A DNA stretch of 16,518 nucleotides, from positions 1 through 16,518 of the forward strand of contig CAZIQY010000063.1 in NCBI GenBank assembly GCA_964541605.1. Direction: 5' to 3'. The first letter of the stretch is position 1; the number at the start of each line of letters is the position of its first letter. Source of the stretch: CAZIQY01 sp964541605 (GTDB lineage: Bacteria > Desulfobacterota > Syntrophia > Syntrophales > UBA2185). The position numbers and the translations under genes were made by a program. This document shows positions 6,883 through 12,853 of the stretch, in pieces. Below the pieces are notes generated by a model that did no database searches, had not been told where the DNA came from, and saw only the letters and a program-made list of their open reading frames with translations.

Positions 6883-8733
6883 TCATTCCACCAGTTGCTC
6901 GAACATCCTGCGCAACCTGCTCAGGGGATCGCTTTTCTCATCTTTGGCATGCTCGGGTTCGGTCCCTGTTTTGGGCGCCGGCTCCGGTGACATTTCCGTT
7001 TTCGTTTCGACGGTTTTGTCTTCGGGTTTCTCCTCAGTTTTCTCGTCAGGCTTCTTTTTTCTGAATCTTGGTTTTCGTCTCGGCTTCTTTTTAGCCGGTT
7101 GGGGCGCTGCTTCAGCCGGCTTATCAATTCTTTTTATCTTTTCATCCGTCTTCACCAGAATGGGCATAACCAAATCGGGCTCTACGGCCCTCTCGTCCTC
7201 TTTCGCCGCCGGCTCCAACGGGGTCTCTGCCTGCTCAGGAATGATTTCCTCAATCTTCTCCCGTATGACCGATTCAATTTTCAATTCGTCCCAGGGCGTG
7301 TCCGGATCACCGGAAATATGAATGGACAAATCATGGACGTTTTCCAGCTTGCCGATTTCGCTTCTTTTCTGGTTCAGGAGATAGTCGGCTATTTCATAGG
7401 GAAGGGTTATTTTTAATGCTGACGAGGTCCCCTTGACCGCCTGGGATTCAATTTTTCTGAAGGCGTTGAGCGCCGTATATTCCAGTGACGGCCTTACGCC
7501 CCGCCCCTTGCAGAAGGGACAGGCGGAATAACTGATCTCCTGAATGGTTGACTGTTTTTTCTGTCTTGAGAGTTCGAGAATGCCGAATTTGGAGATGCGG
7601 GACAACTGAATTCTCGCTCTGTCAACGCTGAGGGCTTTCTTAAAGGTCTTTTCCACCTCGGCGTTGTGCTTCTGATCCCGCATATCGATGAAGTCGATCA
7701 CGATGAGGCCGCCAAGGTCGCGGAGACGCAATTGCCTGGCTATCTCTTCGGCCGCTTCAATGTTTGTCTTGAACGCCGTATCTTCCACGTTGCGCTTGTT
7801 TGAAGCCCGACCCGAGTTCACATCGATGGTGATCATGGCTTCCGTGGGATTGATAATGATATAGCCGCCGGATTTCAGTTCCACCCGGTCCTTATAAATG
7901 ACGCGGATCTGGTCCTCGAGCTGAAACTTGTCGAACAGAGGGGTCTTGTCTTTGTAGAGCTTAATCATTTTTAAACTTCGGGGCATGACGGCTTTACAGT
8001 AGTCCCTGATTTTCCTGATTGTCTCCACATCATCCACAAGGATCTCCGCGATCTCCGATGTGAAATAGTCGCGAAGCGAGCGGACGCCAAAATTACTTTC
8101 CTGATAAATGAGAGACGGCGCGGACGTCGTTTTTGTCTTCTTCTGGATTTCCTTCCACAATCTCAACAGGTGATGATAATCGCGGGAAAGCTCCTGCTTG
8201 GTTCTGTTCATGCCCGCCGTGCGCACAATAAACCCGATTCCCTCCTCGATCTTGATCTGCTCCATGAGTCCCTTCAGACGTTTACGATCTTCTTCATCCT
8301 CAATTTTGCGGGATATACCGCTGCTCGGTTTGTTCGGCAGCAGCACCATGTACCGGCCGGGAAGAGAGATATACGTCGTCAGGAGAGCGCCTTTTCGTTC
8401 ACTCACCTCCCTCATGACCTGGACAAGAACCTCCTGTCCGGCTTTGAGAGAATGTCTGGTGCTGGACGGGCTGCCTTCCTTGGCGCCGGCTTCCGCATAA
8501 TACTCGGTGCTGACATCATGGAGGGGGAGAAAGCCGTCCCTCTTGCCGCCATAATTGACAAAAGCGGCCTGGAGCCCCCGCTCCACTTTCATGACGACGC
8601 CTTTATAAATGTTGCCCGTGACCGGTTCTTTGATGGCCATTTGAATATTGAATTCGATTAGTTTACCGCCATCCACAACGGCCATCCGTTTTTGTTCGGG
8701 ATGAACGGCATTTATCAGCATTTCCCTTTTCAT
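6883..8733 (-). CDS. Ribonuclease E/G family endoribonuclease
   Basis: An RNA-processing and decay enzyme of the RNase E/G family, 616 residues. The S1 RNA-binding domain is at about 35-125 (GNIYKGVVMKVERGLQAAFV). The DNase I-like catalytic region carries Asp304 and Asn306 in ITIDVNSGRA and Asp347 in VIDFIDM. These match E. coli RNase E Asp303, Asn305 and Asp346 almost residue for residue. The zinc-link is CPFCKGRG with Cys405 and Cys408. From about 490 on, the chain is low-complexity: an acidic Pro/Glu stretch, a strongly basic block (KKKPRRKPRFRKKK), then a charged tail ending in a short amphipathic helix. Such a short tail is intermediate between RNase G and full RNase E, so I give no symbol. 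AAGGAT precedes the ATG; yciO ends 14 bp upstream. Confidence 0.95.
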   Translation of the reverse strand: MKREMLINAVHPEQKRMAVVDGGKLIEFNIQMAIKEPVTGNIYKGVVMKVERGLQAAFVNYGGKRDGFLPLHDVSTEYYAEAGAKEGSPSSTRHSLKAGQEVLVQVMREVSERKGALLTTYISLPGRYMVLLPNKPSSGISRKIEDEEDRKRLKGLMEQIKIEEGIGFIVRTAGMNRTKQELSRDYHHLLRLWKEIQKKTKTTSAPSLIYQESNFGVRSLRDYFTSEIAEILVDDVETIRKIRDYCKAVMPRSLKMIKLYKDKTPLFDKFQLEDQIRVIYKDRVELKSGGYIIINPTEAMITIDVNSGRASNKRNVEDTAFKTNIEAAEEIARQLRLRDLGGLIVIDFIDMRDQKHNAEVEKTFKKALSVDRARIQLSRISKFGILELSRQKKQSTIQEISYSACPFCKGRGVRPSLEYTALNAFRKIESQAVKGTSSALKITLPYEIADYLLNQKRSEIGKLENVHDLSIHISGDPDTPWDELKIESVIREKIEEIIPEQAETPLEPAAKEDERAVEPDLVMPILVKTDEKIKRIDKPAEAAPQPAKKKPRRKPRFRKKKPDEKTEEKPEDKTVETKTEMSPEPAPKTGTEPEHAKDEKSDPLSRLRRMFEQLVE

Positions 8734-8747
8734 ATAAATCCTTGTGT

Positions 8748-9356
8748 TTATATTAGTGTCGACACGTCGCCCTTTCCGATTCTGATGACTTCAATGATAT
8801 CATCTACAAGGCTGACGACACTTGATTGCTCCGGAACAAGCGTCCCTCCGTCGATGACGAGATCGACAAAGTGTCCGAATTTTTCTTTGATGTTGTATGG
8901 ATCGCTCAGGATATCCCCGTTCTCGGTCTTTACGCTGGTACTGATAATGGGTTGTCCCAGTTCTCTGACGAGGGCAAGGCAGATACGATTATCCGGCACC
9001 CTGATGCCCGTGGTCTGCCTTTTGGGAAGGATGATTTTGGGAACGAGCCTTGATGCTTCTAAAATAAACGTGTAGGGGCCCGGGAGCAGACGCTTCATCG
9101 TCTTGTAAGCGTAATCCGATACACGGGCGTACCGGCTTATATCTTTCAAATCCGCGCAGACAAAACTGAAAGGCTGCTTCTTGTTTCTCCTTTTGATCTC
9201 GTAAATCTTTTCGATTCCCTTTTTATTATAAAGGTCGCATCCCAGTCCGTAAACGGTGTCCGTCGGATAAATAATGACTCCACCGTCCCGTAAGATATCA
9301 ACGGCTTTTTTGATCAACCGCGCCTGCGGGTTCTGGTTGTTAATGGAGAAATACAT
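8748..9356 (-). CDS. Sua5/YciO/YrdC family protein, YciO-like
   Basis: A 202-residue protein of the Sua5/YciO/YrdC superfamily. Characterised members (TsaC/Sua5) make threonylcarbamoyl-AMP for the t6A modification of tRNA. Visible motifs are IIYPTDTVYGLGCD at 28-41, KRRNKKQPFSFVC at 55-67, GPYTFILEA near 93-101, GIRVPDN at 117-123 and PIISTSV at 136-142. The whole chain aligns well with E. coli YciO in order and length. However, the TVYGLG motif is the version seen in active TsaC/Sua5 proteins. It lacks the C-terminal Sua5 domain. It lies 14 bp upstream of the RNase E/G gene on the same strand and is probably co-transcribed with it. Whether it is the cell's t6A enzyme or a YciO paralogue is open. 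Confidence 0.92.
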   Translation of the reverse strand: MYFSINNQNPQARLIKKAVDILRDGGVIIYPTDTVYGLGCDLYNKKGIEKIYEIKRRNKKQPFSFVCADLKDISRYARVSDYAYKTMKRLLPGPYTFILEASRLVPKIILPKRQTTGIRVPDNRICLALVRELGQPIISTSVKTENGDILSDPYNIKEKFGHFVDLVIDGGTLVPEQSSVVSLVDDIIEVIRIGKGDVSTLI

Positions 9357-9449
9357 ATCGCTTTTCTGATTCCATCAATGAGAGCTTTGAATTTTCCCTC
9401 AAACTGCTGCCCTTGATGCCCTCGTAAAACACTGAATTATACCTTAACT

Positions 9450-9558
9450 TGTCATTCCCGCGAAAGCGGGAATCAGGTAATATCAAAAATATTAACCCGT
9501 TAAAACTCCTCACATTCGTTCGGAATGACATTTCCTCTGCCTCTGGGCGGGAGTGACA
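9450..9558. repeat. Family A palindrome plus degenerate partners
   Basis: A perfect family A unit, ATTCCCGCGAAAGCGGGAAT, bounded by GTC, starts at 9451. A decayed partner (ATTCGTTCGGAATGACA) follows near 9513-9530, and a further GGGAGTGACA lies near 9549-9558. The gap between yciO and cimA (9357-9591) contains these repeats and no gene. Confidence 0.7.
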
Positions 9559-9591
9559 TTGGGCGCAATGTATCAGAAATAAAAGCGATTA

Positions 9592-11175
9592 TCAATGATC
9601 TTTCGTTTCATCCTTGCTTAATTTATATTGCATGCTGTCCACAAGAGCATTCCAGCTTGCCTCAATAATGTTGGCCGATACGCCGACGGTGCTCCAGACC
9701 TCATCACCGTCTCTCGAATCCAGGAGGACCCGCACTTTTGCTGCGGTTCCTTCAGAGCCTTCCAGGATTCTGACCTTGAAATCCACCAGGTGCATTTCGC
9801 TGATCCGGGGATAAAATTTTACGAGTGCTTTTCTGAGAGCGTTGTCAAGAGCATTCACGGGGCCGTTTCCTTCGGCGGCGGTCAGCTCCTCCTCATTGCC
9901 GACCGATATCTTGATGGTGGCCTGAGAAACGGGAGGATTGTCTTTTATCTTCGCATTCATGACCTGGAAACTTTCCAGCGTAAAGGGTTCTTTGAATTTG
10001 CCTGCCGCCTTTTTCAGCAATACAGACAGGGACCCCTCGGCGGCGTCAAACTGATACCCCTGAGCTTCCATGTTTTTGATTTCCTGAACGATCCTCCTGC
10101 TGATTGCCGTGTCTGGTCCCAGATCGATTCCCAGTTCCCTTGCCTTGTACTCGATGTTGCTTTTACCCGCCAGCTCCGAAACCAGAACTCTCTGCGTATT
10201 CCCCACCTGTGCGGGCAAAATATGTTCATAGGCTGCCGGGTTTTTTGAAACGGCGTCGACATGTACCCCCCCTTTATGGGCAAAGGCGCTCCGGCCGACA
10301 AAGGGTCTGGAGCTGAGGGGAGGAATGTTTGCAACTTCACTGATATAGTTTGAAAGATTTGTAAGTTGTCTGATGGAGGCTTCCGGAAGACATCTTCTGT
10401 TCATCTTCAGCTGGAGATTGGCGATCACGCTGATGAGGTCGGCGTTCCCGCATCTTTCCCCGTATCCGTTTATCGTTCCGTGTACCATATTGACGCCCGA
10501 AAGAACGGCCGTCAGCGTATTGGCCACCCCGAGTCCGCCGTCATTGTGGGCGTGAATGCCGAATTTGCGGGAAGGATTCCGGGCGCTTACTTCCCCGATG
10601 ATTGCTGAAATCTCATGAGGCAGGGTGCCACCGTTGGTGTCACAGAGCACCACCGTGTCCGCGCCGGCTGCAAAGGCGACCTCTACGACTTTGCAAGCAT
10701 ACTCCGGATTCTGTTTATAACCGTCGAAGAAATGCTCTGCGTCATAGATGACCTCCTTCCCCTTCTTTTTCAGATATTCAATGGAATCATGAATCATGGC
10801 AAGATTCGTGTCGAGGGATATCCGCAGAATATCGATCAGATGAAGTTCCCACGTTTTTCCGAATATTGTCACCGTCGGCGTCTCCGCCGTGAGCAAGGCC
10901 GTCAGATTCGGACACTTTTCGACTTTCCTGTCCGGTCTTCTCGTGCTGCCGAATGCGGTCAGCCGTGCATTTTTAAATGTCGCCCTTCCGGCCAGTTCGA
11001 AAAAACGCACGTCCTTGGGATTGGAACCCGGCCAGCCGCCTTCAATGTAGTGAAGGCCGAAATCATCCAGACGCTGTGCGATCCTCAATTTTTCTTCTGC
11101 TGAAAAATTAACCTGCTCTCCCTGGGTTCCATCTCTCAATGTGGTATCGTAAAGTAAAACATCCGCTCTATTCAT
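9592..11175 (-). CDS. cimA: (R)-citramalate synthase
   Basis: A 527-residue enzyme of the isopropylmalate/citramalate synthase family. It condenses pyruvate with acetyl-CoA to citramalate, the threonine-independent start of isoleucine synthesis. The TIM barrel opens with LLYDTTLRDGTQGEQV (metal ligand Asp10), followed by YIEGGWPGSNPKD at 43-55. It carries HAHNDGGLGVANT at 208-220 (metal ligands His208 and His210), HGTINGYGERCGNADL at 232-247 and later HKGGVHVDAV. The C-terminal third is the LeuA-type allosteric domain. The EGGWPGSNPKD version and overall length fit the Geobacter-type CimA clade rather than LeuA. The ATG at 11175 is chosen because it gives the family N-terminus and follows AAGGGGG at 8 bp. 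A longer GTG start at 11274 would translate through the terminator hairpin. It is probably controlled by the upstream attenuator. Confidence 0.93.
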   Translation of the reverse strand: MNRADVLLYDTTLRDGTQGEQVNFSAEEKLRIAQRLDDFGLHYIEGGWPGSNPKDVRFFELAGRATFKNARLTAFGSTRRPDRKVEKCPNLTALLTAETPTVTIFGKTWELHLIDILRISLDTNLAMIHDSIEYLKKKGKEVIYDAEHFFDGYKQNPEYACKVVEVAFAAGADTVVLCDTNGGTLPHEISAIIGEVSARNPSRKFGIHAHNDGGLGVANTLTAVLSGVNMVHGTINGYGERCGNADLISVIANLQLKMNRRCLPEASIRQLTNLSNYISEVANIPPLSSRPFVGRSAFAHKGGVHVDAVSKNPAAYEHILPAQVGNTQRVLVSELAGKSNIEYKARELGIDLGPDTAISRRIVQEIKNMEAQGYQFDAAEGSLSVLLKKAAGKFKEPFTLESFQVMNAKIKDNPPVSQATIKISVGNEEELTAAEGNGPVNALDNALRKALVKFYPRISEMHLVDFKVRILEGSEGTAAKVRVLLDSRDGDEVWSTVGVSANIIEASWNALVDSMQYKLSKDETKDH

Positions 11176-11206
11176 GGTCTTATCCCCCTTTGTTGAAACT
11201 CCGATC

Positions 11207-11246
11207 AAAAAAAATCCGCTATCAGTTTGACCTGATAACGGATTTT
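11207..11246 (-). terminator. Intrinsic terminator (attenuator) in the cimA leader
   Basis: On the minus strand a 15-bp stem (arms 11246-11232 and 11225-11211) closes a 6-base loop GTCAAA. The stem contains one G-U wobble and no mismatch. It runs into a total of eight T residues (11214-11207). It lies between the leader peptide stop and the cimA start, 31 bases before the ATG, where an attenuator would sit. The competing antiterminator pairing is described in the findings. Confidence 0.9.
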
Positions 11247-11273
11247 GGTTCATCTTTATTTTTGATCCGGACA

Positions 11274-11363
11274 CTACACCATCACCAGGCCCCCTATGTC
11301 ATGAGGCTGAATTATGCCGCCGACGATAATAACGGGCGTTGCGACGGTTACTTTCCGGTTCAT
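11274..11363 (-). CDS. cimA leader peptide (Ile/Val-rich, 29 aa)
   Basis: A 29-codon reading frame begins with ATG at 11363 and ends with TAG at 11276-11274, about 30 bases before the terminator hairpin. Twelve of its 29 residues are branched-chain: six Val, five Ile and one Leu. They cluster in VTVATPVIIVGGII (residues 5-18) and again in GLVMV at the end. The start is about 40 bases into the predicted transcript, with a weak Shine-Dalgarno (AGAGAG) upstream. It has no resemblance to a functional protein. Its features are those of attenuator peptides such as IlvL and LeuL, in which ribosome stalling at scarce-amino-acid codons prevents termination. The role is inferred from this arrangement and from the function of cimA. 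Confidence 0.85.
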   Translation of the reverse strand: MNRKVTVATPVIIVGGIIQPHDIGGLVMV

Positions 11364-11409
11364 GCTGGTCTACTCTCTAAGAGGTTAGAATTCCGAATTA
11401 TTTAATTCA

Positions 11410-11438
11410 TCTATAAATTGTATTAATTTTTTTGTCAA
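11410..11438 (-). promoter_or_regulatory. Sigma70-type promoter of the cimA leader
   Basis: On the minus strand, a perfect -35 box TTGACA (11438-11433) is followed by a 17-bp AT-rich spacer and TATAGA (11415-11410). Transcription would start near 11403, some 228 bases before the cimA ATG, leaving room for the leader peptide and terminator. Between here and 11520 the strand opposite carries the upstream region of the next gene. Confidence 0.75.
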
Positions 11439-11443
11439 GAGAA

Positions 11444-11471
11444 TTGTCCCGAATAAAAAAATTGCTAAATT
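11444..11471 (+). promoter_or_regulatory. Possible weak promoter of the 113-aa gene
   Basis: TTGTCC (11444-11449), a 16-bp spacer and TAAATT (11466-11471) match four of six consensus bases each. It would be divergent from the cimA promoter, with the two -35 boxes only a few bases apart. This is a weak match and may be chance in AT-rich DNA. Confidence 0.3.
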
Positions 11472-11519
11472 GATGGTCGTGGTGTACGGTAGCGCACCAA
11501 CCCGCCAAGGAGATGAGCC

Positions 11520-11861
11520 ATGACTGCTGATGATCCAAACGACATCCCGAAAATACAGATGGACCAGGACAATCTTTACCATGAAGAGACCTTTACGGAC
11601 CTGAAGGCAGGATGGATCCGGCGGCTTACCCCTGTGAATGCGGACGGCACCAGGGATAAGCGCCGCGAATCCCTGTTCATCGGGCAGACGCAACTGGCCA
11701 CACCGCAGGGCCCCATACCGATTCAGTGTCAGATTCCGGCGAAGTCGCTTCCGGAAGCTATTAAGAAATTTCCGGAATTTATGGAAATGACGATGAAGCA
11801 GGTGGTTGAGAGAGCAATGGAAATGCAGCGGCAGGCCGGCTCCCGCATTATCACCCCCTAA
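11520..11861 (+). CDS. Uncharacterised 113-aa soluble protein
   Basis: I do not recognise a named domain. The ATG follows AAGGAGATGAGCC, an excellent ribosome binding site, and the gene ends in its own terminator, so it is very likely real. The protein is hydrophilic, with no signal peptide or membrane segment. Its middle (ETFTDLKAGWIRRLTPVNAD, then SLFIGQTQLATPQGPIPIQC) reads like short beta strands of a small barrel or sheet. The C-terminal 40 residues (AIKKFPEFMEMTMKQVVERAM and on) look helical and amphipathic. I have an uncertain memory of similar small 'cytoplasmic proteins' in Desulfobacterota. Context gives no function: cimA is divergent upstream and purQ converges downstream. Confidence 0.8.
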   Translation: MTADDPNDIPKIQMDQDNLYHEETFTDLKAGWIRRLTPVNADGTRDKRRESLFIGQTQLATPQGPIPIQCQIPAKSLPEAIKKFPEFMEMTMKQVVERAMEMQRQAGSRIITP

Positions 11862-11892
11862 AAAAATAGGGGGACAGCGCCCCTATTTTTTT
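11860..11892. terminator. Bidirectional intrinsic terminator
   Basis: AAAAAAATAGGGG (11860-11872) and CCCCTATTTTTTT (11880-11892) form a perfect 13-bp stem with a 7-base loop. The T tract on one strand and the matching A tract on the other let it serve both directions. It contains bases of both flanking stop codons: the plus-strand TAA ends at 11861 and the purQ TAA begins at 11893. A second overlapping palindrome, CCCCCTA/TAGGGGG, starts just upstream. Confidence 0.92.
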
Positions 11893-12718
11893 ACAATGAG
11901 GCGCCTCTGAGAAAGTTGATGGCATTTTTGAAGATGTCAAGCCCCATCCCCTCTTCGGGAAGTATTTCCCGGGTCCAGCGGGGATGGTTGGTGTAGTGGA
12001 GATAGGCCTCCGGATGGGGCATGAGGCCGAAGATCCTTCCCGTGCTGTTGCAGATACCGGCGATACCGTCTACAGCACCGTTAGGATTAGCGGGATAATC
12101 CATGGCGATATCCGCAAAATCACGATGACTGTACTGAACAGCGACCTGGCGATCATCGTGCAACTTTTCGAGAATATCCTCATTTTTCGTAATAAACTTC
12201 CCCTCCCCGTGTCTTACGGGGAGATACAGCCCCCCTGTATTTTTTGTGAAGATGCAGAGGGAATCACGGTTCACCCGGAGATAGACCCATCGATCTTCGA
12301 ACCGGCCTGAATCGTTGAACGTCAGGGTCACGGTCTGTGTCCGGTAATCTCCGTCAAAGCCGGGAAGCATTCCCAGCTTCACCAGCAGTTGGAACCCGTT
12401 GCAGACGCCGAGAATCAGTTTTCCCTGTGCGATGAAGCGGGCAAACTGATCGTAAAGTTTCTCATCCCTCCCCTCGATTCCAGCGTGCAATATGCGATTC
12501 GCCCCCGCTTTTGCCGATCCCAGGTCGTCACCGTCAAGGAATCCGCCGGGCAGGTTGAGGAAATGATAGTCGTCGAGACTCTTTTCACCGTAAAGCAATT
12601 TGCTGATGTGGACGATATCGACTTCATCGGAACCGGCGAGCCTGCAGGCATGGGCCATTTCCATTTCACAGTTGGTTCCGTTTCCCGTAATGACGATTGA
12701 CTTGACTATTTTCGGCAT
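11891..12718 (-). CDS. purQ: FGAM synthase, glutaminase subunit PurQ
   Basis: This is the class I glutamine amidotransferase subunit of phosphoribosylformylglycinamidine synthase. It releases ammonia from glutamine for PurL in step four of de novo purine synthesis. The N-terminus carries the PurQ motif GNGTNCEME at 12-20. NLPGGFLDGDDLGSAKAGANR runs from 55 to 75. The nucleophile is Cys106 in LGVCNGFQ, and His235 and Glu237 in MPHPE complete the triad. At 275 residues it is longer than the roughly 225-residue Bacillus PurQ. The extra length, with LHYTNHPRWTRE after the triad, resembles the glutaminase domain of single-chain enzymes. GGAGA precedes the ATG. purL lies 135 bp upstream on the same strand, with repeats in between. 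Confidence 0.95.
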   Translation of the reverse strand: MPKIVKSIVITGNGTNCEMEMAHACRLAGSDEVDIVHISKLLYGEKSLDDYHFLNLPGGFLDGDDLGSAKAGANRILHAGIEGRDEKLYDQFARFIAQGKLILGVCNGFQLLVKLGMLPGFDGDYRTQTVTLTFNDSGRFEDRWVYLRVNRDSLCIFTKNTGGLYLPVRHGEGKFITKNEDILEKLHDDRQVAVQYSHRDFADIAMDYPANPNGAVDGIAGICNSTGRIFGLMPHPEAYLHYTNHPRWTREILPEEGMGLDIFKNAINFLRGASL

Positions 12719-12739
12719 TTAAATTCTCCGCTTCTGAAA

Positions 12740-12831
12740 CTGGATTCCGTGTAATGCACGGAATGACATGGAAATCCTTGCATTTCTCCAAGTTGTGTCA
12801 TTTAAGATTTCTCGCATTGCTCGAAATGACA
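12740..12831. repeat. Paired palindromic repeat inside the purL-purQ gap
   Basis: The first unit, ATTCCGTGTAATGCACGGAAT, is a family A relative with CTGG before it and GACA after it (12740-12768). The second unit (12796-12831) has outer TGTCATTT/AAATGACA arms, with inner TCTCGCATTGCTCGA. It is a different palindrome with the same TGTCATT ends. Together they fill most of the gap within the pur operon. Confidence 0.7.
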
Positions 12832-12853
12832 GCAAAAAAATTATGACACAGTT

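Noticed and set aside
11176..11274. Longer cimA reading frame starting with GTG at 11274
   Set aside because: It would translate through the intrinsic terminator, adds residues unlike the family, and the ATG at 11175 has a good ribosome binding site.
11176..11400. T-box riboswitch upstream of cimA
   Set aside because: I saw no T-box consensus, and the Ile/Val-rich short frame with a terminator explains the region better.
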